Below, in pieces: positions 43,122 to 51,743 of a stretch of 64,000 nt of DNA. Source of the stretch: Sphingopyxis indica (GTDB lineage Bacteria > Pseudomonadota > Alphaproteobacteria > Sphingomonadales > Sphingomonadaceae); NCBI RefSeq assembly GCF_900188185.1, contig NZ_FZPA01000012.1, positions 62,770-126,769 on the forward strand, read 5' to 3'. A program made the translations under genes and the position numbers. A model generated the notes under the pieces. That model was not told the origin of the DNA. It worked only from the letters and a program-made list of their open reading frames with translations, and ran no database searches. Numbering within the stretch: the first letter of the stretch is position 1; the number at the start of each line of letters is the position of its first letter.

Positions 43122-44102
43122 ATGACCGAGATTCTTGCCTCTTCACCCTTTTTGAAAACCGCTTTTCTGGCCTTTCTGTTCATTGGGGTCACCTCATTCT
43201 TCTTCGCGGTCATCCGCGTCTTTCAGGACCGGCGCCAAATTCTGGGACGTCTGGAGACAACGCCGGTTTCGGGCGGTGAAAGGGCGGGGCGCGAGGCTTT
43301 GCGTTCGGCCGACGCAATCCAGGGAAGCTGGGCGAAGATCGCCGAACGTATCGAAAGAGGCGGCCTCTCTCTCGCCGACTCCGATGCGAAAGGTCTGCGG
43401 CGGCGGATGTTGGCGGCCGGTTTTCGCTCGCCAAACGCACCGAAGATTTTCACCCTCGTTCGCATCGTCCTGATCTTCGCGCTGCCCAGCATCATCCTTC
43501 TGCCGCAGTTTGTTTCCGGCAAGCAGATTTCGCTTTTGAGCCTCTATCTCCAAGGTGCATTCTTTGCGCTGATGGGACTTGTTGTCCCCAACCTTTTCCT
43601 GACGGCAAAGGCCGATCGCCGTCAGCAAGAAATTCTGAATGGATTCCCGGATTGTCTTGACCTGATGCTCGTCTGCGTCGAGGCCGGAATGGGGCTGGAA
43701 GCCGCACTCGACCGGGTCGGGCGCGAGATGGCCCTGTCGCACCCGCTCGTTGCCGAGCAGATCTCGCACACGACGCTGGAACTCCGGGCCGGCGCGAGCC
43801 GCGAGGAAGCGCTGCGCAACATGGCGGACCGGACCGCGGCCGACGAGATCAGGGCATTTGCGACCCTGTTGATCCAGTCGGACAAGCTTGGCTCGAGCAT
43901 CGCTGCGACATTGCGCGTCTACGCCGCCGAAATGAGGGAAAAACGGAAGATGCGCGCCGAAGAGAAAGCGCACCGCTTGCCCGTTCTCCTGTCGATACCG
44001 TTGGTGGCATGCATGTTACCGGTAATGATCGGCGTTCTGATGCTCCCGGCGGTCATTCGCGTAATCCGCGAAGTGGCGCCCGCTTTGGCAGGAGGCGGCT
44101 GA
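43122..44102 (+). CDS. tadC: Inner-membrane platform protein TadC
   Basis: 326 aa. Transmembrane segments at the N-terminus, near 105-160 and at the C-terminus surround a T2SSF domain (LNGFPDCLDLMLVCVEAGMGLEAALDRVG, ELRAGASREEALRNMADR, LLIQSDKLGSSIAATLRVYAAEMREKR). It follows tadB by one base. Partner of TadB in the pilus motor. Confidence 0.94.
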   Translation: MTEILASSPFLKTAFLAFLFIGVTSFFFAVIRVFQDRRQILGRLETTPVSGGERAGREALRSADAIQGSWAKIAERIERGGLSLADSDAKGLRRRMLAAGFRSPNAPKIFTLVRIVLIFALPSIILLPQFVSGKQISLLSLYLQGAFFALMGLVVPNLFLTAKADRRQQEILNGFPDCLDLMLVCVEAGMGLEAALDRVGREMALSHPLVAEQISHTTLELRAGASREEALRNMADRTAADEIRAFATLLIQSDKLGSSIAATLRVYAAEMREKRKMRAEEKAHRLPVLLSIPLVACMLPVMIGVLMLPAVIRVIREVAPALAGGG

Positions 44103-44103
44103 C

Positions 44104-44991
44104 ATGGCCTTGCGAAAATCTGCATTCTTCATTGTCTGCGCGGCCACGGCAGCAGGTTGTTCCTTTGGCCCGCGTCTGCATTCGGCGCTCCCGCAGGTGC
44201 GCGACGTGCCCGTGCTCGCCAATTTGTCGCCCGATGCATCGCTGACACGGGCGCGGGCATATCTGGCCGCGCGGCAATTCGGTTTGGCGATCGAATTGTT
44301 CAAGTCGGCAAGTCGCGACCCGGATTTGAAGCCCGAAAGCCTTAACGGCCTTGCGATCGCATATGATGGAATCGGTCGCCGCGACCTTGCCGAGCGCTAT
44401 TTCGAAGAGGCGCTGGCGGCTCGGCCGGGGGATATGCGCACGCGCCGGAATCTGGCCAGACTCTATGAGCGTATCGGCCGTTCGTCGAAGCGACAGAGAT
44501 TGATGGCCGAGGTCGAGGAAGCGGCTCCGGCGAACCGGCCCCAGGCCGCCGATCCGGACGACGGGCGGGGGCCGGCATCGACTGCCGCGCCTCGGGCTGC
44601 GTCCTTCGAGATCGTCGATACCGAAAGTCCGCTTGGCGGAACTTTGGGCCCTCTGCTCGTACAGGCCGGCTTGCCGTCCTCTGGACCAATGCCGGCGGCC
44701 TCGGTCGCGGAGGCGGCCTCGGTCCTTTGCCTGGACAGCGACTCCGGCGCGAAGGCCGCGCCGTCGACCAGAGAGCCTGTCAGGATGTTCCGCCTGAGCA
44801 TCGGTGAAGTCTATATCAGCCGACAGCCGTTCAATACCATCTGTCGGATCGCCGACCCCGCGGCAGCGGCGCAGCCGATGTCGAATACCGAATATCTGGG
44901 ACTGGTGGCTGCCTATCTCGACGAATTGAACCGAAACCCGCGGGCCGTCCAGATCGCAGCGCTTTGGCGGTCTGCGTTCAGGGTTGATTGA
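44104..44991 (+). CDS. tadD: TPR-containing lipoprotein (TadD-like)
   Basis: 295 aa. The lipobox is AAGC at residues 16-19. TPR-type helices follow (ARAYLAARQFGLAIELFKSA, LNGLAIAYDGIGRRDLAERYFEEAL, RRNLARLYERIGR; residues about 50-155). The C-terminal half is Ala/Ser/Pro-rich with a cysteine-containing tail. TadD-type proteins aid secretin or pilus assembly. It starts one base after tadC. Confidence 0.85.
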   Translation: MALRKSAFFIVCAATAAGCSFGPRLHSALPQVRDVPVLANLSPDASLTRARAYLAARQFGLAIELFKSASRDPDLKPESLNGLAIAYDGIGRRDLAERYFEEALAARPGDMRTRRNLARLYERIGRSSKRQRLMAEVEEAAPANRPQAADPDDGRGPASTAAPRAASFEIVDTESPLGGTLGPLLVQAGLPSSGPMPAASVAEAASVLCLDSDSGAKAAPSTREPVRMFRLSIGEVYISRQPFNTICRIADPAAAAQPMSNTEYLGLVAAYLDELNRNPRAVQIAALWRSAFRVD

Positions 44992-44992
44992 T

Positions 44993-45874
44993 ATGGACGG
45001 CGCGGATCTGGCAGCAACGCGTCGTCGGGCGGCGCGTGCGTTTGCGCCATTGCTCATGTTGCTGTCGGCGCCGGTCGGACCGGCCTTCGCCGCGTCTCAG
45101 CCCGCGATGACCGGCGATGCCGTGCAAGGCCATATGGATGTCCTCGAGGCTGCGGACGACGCGTTGCACGGCGGGCGTCTGGTCGAAGCCAAAGTGCTGC
45201 TCGACGGGCTGGGCGCGAACAATGACGGACGGGTGCTGCTCATGCGGGGCGAACTCCTGCTTTTCACAGGGCGTTCGGAAGATGCTGCCAAGCTCCTCGA
45301 TCGGCTCCCGATCGAGGAGCGCATGTCCTGCCGAGGGACGATCGCTCTCGCCACGACGCAGTTTCGGTTGGGGAGGATCGAAGCCGGCCGAGACTATTTG
45401 GCCGGCCGGGAAGGCGATTGCCGCGACGATTCCTCCTATTGGCGCCTGTTCGGCAGGCTCGAACTGGAGGCAGGCCGCCCAGCGCTGGCGGTGGCCGCGC
45501 TACGCCGCGCGCATTCTTTGCGTCCGCACAGCAGCGATGTCGCCAATGACCTGGCGGTTGCCTTGCTGGCAAATGACGCTCCGGCGGAAGCGGCGGCGAT
45601 ATTTTCGACCATCGCGCCGCTACATCCCGACGACGCAGGAATCGCCCTGAATCTGGATTTCGCCAACGGCATGCTCGGACGCTTGCCCCGGCGCACCGAA
45701 GGCGACGACGATATGCAGTGGAGCCGGCGTCTGCAGTCGGCGGGGGCCGGCGCTCGCCGAGCCGGCCACGTCCAGCTGGCCGAAGCCCTCTATGCGCAGG
45801 CGCTTCTCGAACGTCCGCGCCACGACGAGCGGCTCTGGCGGCAATATGACGAAGCGGCGGGGCATCATGACTGA
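44993..45874 (+). CDS. Periplasmic TPR protein
   Basis: 293 aa with a signal peptide (LLMLLSAPVGPAFAAS). TPR-like pairs include MDVLEAADDALHGGRLVEAKVLLDGL, AVAALRRAHSLRPHSSDVANDLAVAL and AGHVQLAEALYAQALL. The ATG is two bases after the TadD-like gene and the end overlaps the peptidase gene by eight bases. It is likely a second assembly factor of the pilus. Confidence 0.82.
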   Translation: MDGADLAATRRRAARAFAPLLMLLSAPVGPAFAASQPAMTGDAVQGHMDVLEAADDALHGGRLVEAKVLLDGLGANNDGRVLLMRGELLLFTGRSEDAAKLLDRLPIEERMSCRGTIALATTQFRLGRIEAGRDYLAGREGDCRDDSSYWRLFGRLELEAGRPALAVAALRRAHSLRPHSSDVANDLAVALLANDAPAEAAAIFSTIAPLHPDDAGIALNLDFANGMLGRLPRRTEGDDDMQWSRRLQSAGAGARRAGHVQLAEALYAQALLERPRHDERLWRQYDEAAGHHD

Positions 45875-46364
45875 TTTGCTCGCTTTCCAAGTCGCCTTTG
45901 TCGCCATCCTGCTGCTCGCGACCGCGAGTGACATTCATAGCCTGCGGATTCCGAATCTGCTTCCGGCGCTGATGATATTGCTTTTCCTCGCGGCCTGGGT
46001 TTGGGGTTTTCCGTTTCGCGACCCGATCTGGTCACATCTGGCCCATTTTGCGCTCGCGCTCGCGGCCGGCATGGCTCTTTTCCATTTCAGATGGTTCGGC
46101 GGCGGCGACGCCAAACTTTATGCGGCGGTGGCCCTGTGGTTCGGCCTGGGCGATGCCGTTTTGCTGCTCTTGCTTACGGCGCTCACGGGCGCGCTTGTCG
46201 TCGTGGTGCGAATGCTCTTTCACATCTTTCGTGCGCTCGCTTTCGACTCGGGGCCACCGGAGCATCGCCGCCGCTTGTTCGAACGCAAAATTCCTTATGG
46301 CATCGCCATAGCTGCCGGGGGAATCGTGACGCTCCTCCAGACCTACCCCTGGTCGCCATCCTGA
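45867..46364 (+). CDS. cpaA: Prepilin peptidase (CpaA/TadV)
   Basis: 165 aa with about five transmembrane helices, the small Tad type. The catalytic aspartates are in ATASDIHSLRIPN and in WFGGGDAKLYAAV (the G-x-G-D motif). It removes the leader of Flp and of the TadE-like pseudopilins. It is the last structural gene of the Tad row. The ATG is within the end of the preceding gene; a longer ORF that begins 75 bases earlier is not needed. Confidence 0.93.
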   Translation: MTDLLAFQVAFVAILLLATASDIHSLRIPNLLPALMILLFLAAWVWGFPFRDPIWSHLAHFALALAAGMALFHFRWFGGGDAKLYAAVALWFGLGDAVLLLLLTALTGALVVVVRMLFHIFRALAFDSGPPEHRRRLFERKIPYGIAIAAGGIVTLLQTYPWSPS

Positions 46365-46420
46365 ATTCAATAACCCAAAATTAAGGCCCCCATGCCATTT
46401 TCCGGGCAAAGGAGCCCGGC

Positions 46421-46915
46421 TTGGCGTTGCTCGCTCATATCCTGACGCCCGAGAAGAGCGAAGAAAGACGGCGAAATGCGCGTCGCCTTGTGGCGCTGGA
46501 CGGCACGGCGCGGCGCTCGCTCGATCGTTATTCCGCGGTGCGGATTTATAATCTTTCGCGCACCGGGCTTTTGATCGAGTCCGAAGCCTCGTTTGAAATC
46601 GGCGAGATATTCTGGCTCGAGCTTCCGGAGATCGGACCCACTCCCGCTCGTGCCAGGCGAAGCCAGGGCCGCATGTTCGGCTGTGAGTTTCTGTCGCCAG
46701 TAACGCAGGGGGCCCTGAGCGCCGCACTCCTCAAATCTTCGTTCGGGATCGACCAGCGCCAACAGGCCGAACGGGACACCGCAAGCCTCTCCGAAGATTT
46801 TCGCGCAGCAGGACCGCAGGGGAGCAGCTTGGCCGCGACCTATGCCATTACAATCCTGTTTTCCCTGTTCCTGGCGGCATTCGCTTTCATGTTGGCATTT
46901 TTGCCGTTCAGCTGA
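46421..46915 (+). CDS. PilZ-like domain protein with C-terminal membrane helix
   Basis: 164 aa. RRRNARRLVALDGTARRS, then VRIYNLSRTGLLIESE and FGCEFLSPVTQGALSAAL follow the PilZ pattern with the basic RxxxR start and the N-x-S-x-x-G motif. The C-terminus (about 140-160) is one hydrophobic helix, so it is tail-anchored. The start is TTG with AAAGGAG six bases upstream. PilZ domains usually bind cyclic-di-GMP; the first motif here is RRRNAR, which is close to the consensus. It lies 56 bases after cpaA. Confidence 0.75.
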   Translation: MALLAHILTPEKSEERRRNARRLVALDGTARRSLDRYSAVRIYNLSRTGLLIESEASFEIGEIFWLELPEIGPTPARARRSQGRMFGCEFLSPVTQGALSAALLKSSFGIDQRQQAERDTASLSEDFRAAGPQGSSLAATYAITILFSLFLAAFAFMLAFLPFS

Positions 46916-47203
46916 TGACGTCCATAGGACTTCCGGCAGACCTGCCAAGGGACCGCCTCGCGCAGCTTTTGCGTTCAAATCGACGAGCGATCGCATACGC
47001 CGCTCGATCCGCGACCCGGGCGAAGAGGCCGGCGCATTCAGAAAGGAAAATGCGACCGTGCGAGCCCCCGGGAAGACCGGCTGTGCGCTCCGTCGCTGGT
47101 CTCGGCGCTAGAATGCAAGGATATGATGGCCGGGCCGTCTTCGCGTTGCAACCGGTGACCCCTGTTAATTCCTGGCCCGAATGATCGGTAATCGACGACC
47201 CTT

Positions 47204-47863
47204 ATGCCCCTTGCAGCCTATCTCGAATCCGCGGCCCCCGCCAAACGCCGGCGCCATCCGAGGCGCACGTTGCGCCTGTCTTCGACGGGCGGAAAACCCG
47301 ACGGCGACGCCATTCCGTTGACCATCCTCAACATATCCTCGGCGGGGATGCTGATCGCAGGAGAGGTCGAGTTCGCCAAAGGCGAAACCATCGACATCGA
47401 CCTCCCGCAAGCGGGACGCGTTCGTGCGAAAATTGTGTGGTCGAGCGCAGGCCAGATGGGCTGCATCTTTGCCGCACCGATCTCGCAAGCGACGCTGAGC
47501 GCGGTCGAACTGCGTAGCGACGCGGGTGACATGCCCGAAAATCTGCTCCCGACGGCGCTGGCCACAGAGCGCTTCAGCGCAAGATTGAAGCGCCTGCGGA
47601 ATCGAAAGGGTCTGACACAGGCCGATCTGGCGGAGGCTCTCGGTGTCAGCGAGCCTGCTGTCTGTGCTTGGGAACTCGGCAGATCGCGCCCTCGAATGGG
47701 CCGGATGGAAACCTTGAGCCGGCTCCTTGACGTGTCGATTGCTGACCTTGTGGGGAGCGACGCAAGGGCCGACGTACCGGACATTCTGGCGGAGGCGAAG
47801 CAGCATATTGCCAGGATTGTCGGCACGACGGCCGACAAGATTCACATCATGATCGAGATATAA
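47204..47863 (+). CDS. PilZ-like domain fused to an XRE/Cro helix-turn-helix
   Basis: 219 aa. Residues 13-100 are PilZ-like (KRRRHPRRTLRLSS, ILNISSAGMLIAGE, MGCIFAAPISQATLSAVEL). Residues about 122-185 are a helix-turn-helix of XRE type (FSARLKRLRNRKGLTQADLAEALGV, SEPAVCAWELGRSRPRM). A short helical tail follows. A protein with both parts could link a nucleotide second messenger to transcription. The ATG has only a weak ribosome site. The 288 bases between it and the preceding gene show no convincing ORF. Confidence 0.78.
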   Translation: MPLAAYLESAAPAKRRRHPRRTLRLSSTGGKPDGDAIPLTILNISSAGMLIAGEVEFAKGETIDIDLPQAGRVRAKIVWSSAGQMGCIFAAPISQATLSAVELRSDAGDMPENLLPTALATERFSARLKRLRNRKGLTQADLAEALGVSEPAVCAWELGRSRPRMGRMETLSRLLDVSIADLVGSDARADVPDILAEAKQHIARIVGTTADKIHIMIEI

Positions 47864-47925
47864 TCGCTCGGCCTGTCTTGCGTTCACGACCCGGCCTCGT
47901 GCATTTCGGGGCAGCGCCTGCCCCG

Positions 47926-47945
47926 AAAAAAGCCCCCAACGGGCT
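47926..47945 (-). terminator. Intrinsic terminator for tRNA-Cys
   Basis: On the minus strand AGCCC-GTTGG-GGGCT is followed by six T residues, the classic stem then U-run. It lies about 110 bases after the tRNA-Cys 3' end. A longer perfect dyad (47904-47928) directly abuts it. Confidence 0.65.
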
Positions 47946-48052
47946 GCCATTGCGGACAATCAAAGACGATCGCCGGCAATCAGTGACTGCCTAATAAGCA
48001 GCAGAAAACCGGGGTCTTTTGGATCATCAGCAGTCGTCTGCCGACAGGATAC

Positions 48053-48126
48053 TGGAGGCCCGAGCCGGAATCGAACCGGCGTATACGGATTTGCAGTCCG
48101 CTGCGTCACCACTCCGCCATCGGGCC
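48053..48126 (-). tRNA. tRNA-Cys (GCA)
   Basis: 74-base cloverleaf read on the minus strand: acceptor GGCCCGA pairs with TCGGGCC, anticodon loop ACTGCAAAT gives GCA, T-loop GGTTCGATTCC. The CCA end is encoded (positions 48055-48053). Confidence 0.97.
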
Positions 48127-48297
48127 TCTATCCCGCGTCCCGGCGCGCGGCCGGGGGAAGTGCGAGGCGCCGCTAGTGATGGGCTTTGCCGTGCTTGTCA
48201 AGGATTCGCCGCGCCGCGCCCAACGCCCCCGCCCATGCGATGCGGGGTTGGCGGGGCCGGGCTGCGCGGCTATGCGCGGCACCAGCGCGCGGGCAGG

Positions 48298-48321
48298 GCT
48301 GTATTACTATTGCAATACAGC
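48298..48321. promoter_or_regulatory. Near-palindromic 24-base dyad upstream of the methyltransferase gene
   Basis: Arms GCTGTATT and AATACAGC are exact reverse complements flanking ACTATTGC. It lies 60 bases before the start codon in an otherwise GC-rich stretch, and could be a repressor operator. Confidence 0.35.
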
Positions 48322-48381
48322 ATGGCTTCGGCTAGAAGCCCTCTCGCGAGATCGAAACTTGCAGGAACCGGATTGCGACCC

Positions 48382-49044
48382 ATGGCAACCAGATACAGCG
48401 AAATCAGTGCGGCAGACATGCGCGCGGCGATGGTCGACAGCCAGCTGCGCACCAATGATGTGATCGACCCCGCGGTCGTCGCGGCGATGGGCGCCGCGCC
48501 GCGCGAAGCGCACGTGCCCGCGGCGCTCGCGAGCGTCGCCTATATGGACCGCGCGATCGACCTCGGCGGCGGGCGCTTCCTCAACCCGCCGCTCGTCGCG
48601 GGGCGCATGCTCGTCGCGGCGGCGATCCGGCCCGGCACGCGCGTGCTGCTGATCGGCAGCGCGACGGGCTATATGGCGGCGCTGCTCGCACGGCTCGGCG
48701 CCGAGGTGCATGCGGTCGAGGAAAATGCCGATCTGATGGCAGCGGCGCAGCAGGCGACGGCGAGCGATTCGATCCACTGGGTCGCGGGGCCGCTGGCCGC
48801 AGGCGATCCGGCCGATGCCCCCTTCGACCGCATCGTCATCGACGGCGCGATCGAGGTGCTTCCGCAAGCGATCGCCGCCCAGCTTGCCGAGGGCGGCCGC
48901 CTGGTCGCCGCGCGCCGCGACGGATCGGTGACGCGGCTCGTTCAGGGGGTAAAGACCGGCGGCGCGATCGCGCTGCGCAGCTTTGCCGACATGGACGTCG
49001 CGCCGCTTCCCGGCTTCGCCGCGCCGACGGGGTTTCGCTTCTGA
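48382..49044 (+). CDS. Protein-L-isoaspartate O-methyltransferase-like protein
   Basis: 220 aa. MVDSQLRTNDVIDPAVVAAM and REAHVP are typical of the PIMT family; VLLIGSATGYMAALLARLGAEVHAVEE is the SAM-binding motif I, with VLLIG rather than the more common VLEIG, so binding or activity may differ. Many alphaproteobacteria keep this divergent PIMT next to tolC. The start is the ATG directly before the domain; longer in-frame sequence runs into the tRNA-Cys and is unlikely to be coding. It is followed by tolC 42 bases later. Confidence 0.85.
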   Translation: MATRYSEISAADMRAAMVDSQLRTNDVIDPAVVAAMGAAPREAHVPAALASVAYMDRAIDLGGGRFLNPPLVAGRMLVAAAIRPGTRVLLIGSATGYMAALLARLGAEVHAVEENADLMAAAQQATASDSIHWVAGPLAAGDPADAPFDRIVIDGAIEVLPQAIAAQLAEGGRLVAARRDGSVTRLVQGVKTGGAIALRSFADMDVAPLPGFAAPTGFRF

Positions 49045-49086
49045 AATCCCCTCTCCCCTTTTCCGACTTTCAGGCTGAACGCGACC

Positions 49087-50595
49087 ATGCAGACCCGTGA
49101 CAAGACCAAGACGCTTCGCCGTGGCCAATGGCTTGCCGGACTCGCGCTCGGCGCGCTGACGCTGGCGCCGCCGGCCGCCGCCGAAACGCTGCAGGGCGCG
49201 CTCGCCAAGGCCTATGAGAACAACCCGACGCTGGCAGCGGCGCGCGCGGGCCAGCGCGCGAACGACGAGAATGTGCCGATCCAGAAGGCGTCGGGACTTC
49301 CTTCGGTAGGGGCGCAGGCCGACTATCAGGAAAATCTCGTCGTTCCGGGCAACAGCTTCACCTCGCCGATGCGCTATGCTTCGGTCGGCGGGCAGGTGGC
49401 GGTGCCGATCTATCAGGGCGGTGCGGTGCGCAACGGGGTGAAGGCGGCGAAGTTCCGCGTCGAGGCGGGACAGGCCGACCTGCGCGCGACCGAGGCGAGC
49501 ATCTTCGCACAGGTCGTCGGCGCCTATATGGACGTGCTGCGCGACCAGGCGATCGTCCAGCTCAACCGCAAGAATGTCTCGGTCCTGACGACCAACCTGC
49601 AGGCGACGAGCGACCGCTTCGAAATCGGCGACCTGACCCGCACCGACGTCGCGCAGTCGCAGGCGCGGCTCGCGCTCGCCGAGGGCGACCTGCGCACCGC
49701 CGAGGCGCAGCTGATCGCCAGCCGCGAACTCTATGCCCGCCTCGTCGGCGAAGCCCCGGTCGACCTGCAGCCGCCGCCGCAGTTGCCGAACCTGCCGGCG
49801 AGCGCCGACGAAGCCGTCGCCATCGCGCTCAACGACAATCCCGACATCGAGGCCGCCGACCAGCTGCTCAATGCCTCGCGCGCCGACATCGGCGTCGCAC
49901 GCGCGTCGCGTATGCCAAAGCTGTCGGGCACTGTTTCGGGCAGCTACAATAATTTCCTGAACTCGATCTCCAGTCAGGTCGTCGATGCGCAGAACACCAC
50001 GACGAGCGCCGCCGCGGGCGTGACGCTGACCCTGCCGATCTTTCAGGGCGGGCGCCCCTCGGCGCAGGTGCGCCAGGCCCAGGCGCGCACCAGCCAGGCG
50101 ATCGAAACCTATGTCGCGACCGAGCGGCAGGTGATCGCGCAGACGCGCGGCGCCTATGCCGCGTGGAAGGCGAACCAGCAGATCATCTCCGCGACCGAGC
50201 AGGCGGTCGGCGCCAACGCGCTGTCGCTCGAGGGTGTGCGCGCCGAAAACAGCGTCGGCACGCGCTCGATCCTCGACATATTGAACGCCGAGCAGGAATA
50301 TCTGAACGCGCAGGTCCAGCTCGTCTCGGCAAAGCGCAACAGCTATGTCGCCGCCTTTTCGGTGCTCGCCGCGATGGGCAAGGCCGAGGCGCGCGACCTC
50401 GGGATCGAGGGTGGAGCGCTCTATGACCCCGAAGCCAATTACGAGCGCGTGAAGGGGCAGATCTGGGATTGGGCCGACGATCCGGCCCCGCAGCAGCAGA
50501 CGACCTCGACGCGCAATGTCCCCGCCGCCGACGCCAGCGTCCCCGCCGGCGACAACCCGCTGATCGGCCCGATCGACCGCGAGAACGGACAATAG
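49087..50595 (+). CDS. tolC: TolC-family outer-membrane efflux/secretion channel
   Basis: 502 aa with a signal peptide (cleavage near PPAAAE, residue 33). Both TolC repeats are visible: LQGALAKAYENNPTLAAARAGQRA with ENVPIQKASGLPSVG, and in the second half LTLPIFQGGRPSAQVRQAQART and SLEGVRAENSVGTRSILDILNAEQEYLNAQV. This is the general TolC of sphingomonads, usable by several efflux and secretion systems. The Gln/Asp/Pro-rich tail is normal. A short hairpin (50594-50610) overlaps the stop. Confidence 0.94.
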   Translation: MQTRDKTKTLRRGQWLAGLALGALTLAPPAAAETLQGALAKAYENNPTLAAARAGQRANDENVPIQKASGLPSVGAQADYQENLVVPGNSFTSPMRYASVGGQVAVPIYQGGAVRNGVKAAKFRVEAGQADLRATEASIFAQVVGAYMDVLRDQAIVQLNRKNVSVLTTNLQATSDRFEIGDLTRTDVAQSQARLALAEGDLRTAEAQLIASRELYARLVGEAPVDLQPPPQLPNLPASADEAVAIALNDNPDIEAADQLLNASRADIGVARASRMPKLSGTVSGSYNNFLNSISSQVVDAQNTTTSAAAGVTLTLPIFQGGRPSAQVRQAQARTSQAIETYVATERQVIAQTRGAYAAWKANQQIISATEQAVGANALSLEGVRAENSVGTRSILDILNAEQEYLNAQVQLVSAKRNSYVAAFSVLAAMGKAEARDLGIEGGALYDPEANYERVKGQIWDWADDPAPQQQTTSTRNVPAADASVPAGDNPLIGPIDRENGQ

Positions 50596-50610
50596 GGCTT
50601 GGCAAGCCCT
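50594..50610 (+). terminator. Small hairpin at the end of tolC
   Basis: AGGGCTT-GGC-AAGCCCT is a perfect seven-base stem overlapping the tolC stop. No T-run follows, so termination is uncertain. Confidence 0.3.
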
Positions 50611-50671
50611 GCCCTGCCCCGGTAAGACGTGGTTAATCGCCCGATTTTGGGCGGGTTCGAAGGGGGCTGTT

Positions 50672-51094
50672 ATGGGCGACATGTCGCGAGAGCCGTCGAT
50701 GGAAGATATTTTGTCGTCGATCCGGCGCGTGATCGCGCGCGATGACGCACCCGGCGCCGCGCGCGACGATCGCGCCGCCGACGATGTCCTCGACCTGCAG
50801 GACGAGCAGCCCGCCGGATCGCCGGACGATTCGCAGCCCGAGGCGGACGAACTCGTCTCGGCCGCAAGCGCCGATGCCGCGCGTCAGTCGCTCGAGGCGC
50901 TGACCGCCGCGATCGCGCCGCCGCCCGCCGCGAGCGCACCAGCCCCGGCGGTTCCTGGTAGCCGCACGATCGAGGATGTCGTCGTCGACGCGCTGCGTCC
51001 GATGCTGAAGGAGTGGCTCGACGCCCACCTGCCCGCGATGGTCGAAACGATGGTCGCGAAGGAAATCGGGCGGATCACGGGCCGGCAGTCCTAG
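50672..51094 (+). CDS. popZ: PopZ-family polar organizing protein (DUF2497)
   Basis: 140 aa. The N-terminus REPSMEDILSSIRRVIARDD and the C-terminus TIEDVVVDALRPMLKEWLDAHLPAMVETMVAKEI are the two conserved ends of PopZ/DUF2497; between them is an acidic, Pro/Ala-rich linker. PopZ forms polar condensates and anchors the chromosome and cell-cycle signalling proteins in alphaproteobacteria. In many relatives valS follows; here PH-domain genes do. AGGGGG precedes the ATG. Confidence 0.9.
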   Translation: MGDMSREPSMEDILSSIRRVIARDDAPGAARDDRAADDVLDLQDEQPAGSPDDSQPEADELVSAASADAARQSLEALTAAIAPPPAASAPAPAVPGSRTIEDVVVDALRPMLKEWLDAHLPAMVETMVAKEIGRITGRQS

Positions 51095-51212
51095 CCTCCA
51101 ACCGAAAACCCGAAAACATCGAAGCAGCGCGCGCCATTTCCGCGCCTATCGACATGTGCGGCGTTCTGATTGAGTATGGACCGCGGGGGTGCAGCGGGAC
51201 TATCGAAGGGCG

Positions 51213-51743
51213 ATGACCGAGACCATCGCCGCTCACCCGATCGACCCCTTCGCGGCCGACGCGCTCAACGCCGGCGAGGGGCTCGATCCCGTCGACCCCG
51301 CCTATTCGCATGTGCTGCGCATCGCGACCTTGCTCAAGGCGCTGCCGGTCGCGATCGCCGCCACCCTTGTCGACATGCTCGCGATCCGGCCGGAGGGCGG
51401 TCCCTATGGCCTGCTCACCGTCGCGGCGTGGCTGCTCGGCACGATCATCGTCGTCACCTTCCCCTCGCGCCGCGCGCAGCGCTGGGGGTTCAAGATTGGC
51501 GACGGGCAGCTGCGCGTCGCGCGCGGCTGGCTGTTCCGCGTCGACACGATCGTCCCCTTCGTGCGCGTCCAGCATATCGACGTCGGGCAGGGGCCGATCG
51601 AGCGCTGGTTCGGCCTGTCGCACCTCGTCGTCCACACCTCGGGCACGCACAACAGCACGGTGACCTTGCCGGGGCTCCATTCGGACCTTGCCGCGGCGAT
51701 GCGCGAGACGATCCGCCGGCACATCCAGACCGACTTCGCATGA
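51213..51743 (+). CDS. Bacterial PH-domain membrane protein (YdbS-like)
   Basis: 176 aa. Two transmembrane segments (about 39-52 and 63-80) precede a bPH2/DUF304 domain (GFKIGDGQLRVARGWLFRVDTIVPFVRVQHIDVGQGPIERWFGL). A GTG 24 bases upstream is an alternative start; neither has an ideally spaced ribosome site. The stop overlaps the next gene (ATGA). Such pairs (YdbS/YdbT) have been linked to membrane stress or lipid-related functions, but the role is not established. Confidence 0.8.
   Translation: MTETIAAHPIDPFAADALNAGEGLDPVDPAYSHVLRIATLLKALPVAIAATLVDMLAIRPEGGPYGLLTVAAWLLGTIIVVTFPSRRAQRWGFKIGDGQLRVARGWLFRVDTIVPFVRVQHIDVGQGPIERWFGLSHLVVHTSGTHNSTVTLPGLHSDLAAAMRETIRRHIQTDFA

Noticed and set aside
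46915..47184. 89-codon frame directly after the first PilZ-like gene
   Set aside because: Although its ATG touches the preceding stop, the translation is Arg/Pro-rich without hydrophobic or domain pattern and no relative is recognised.
50628..50637. GTGGTTAATC near popZ as another CtrA-like site
   Set aside because: It differs from ATGGTTAA at one base and lacks a partner, so it is too weak.
48307..50682. 791-codon minus-strand frame over tolC and the methyltransferase
   Set aside because: It is antisense to two well-supported genes and is of low-complexity composition.
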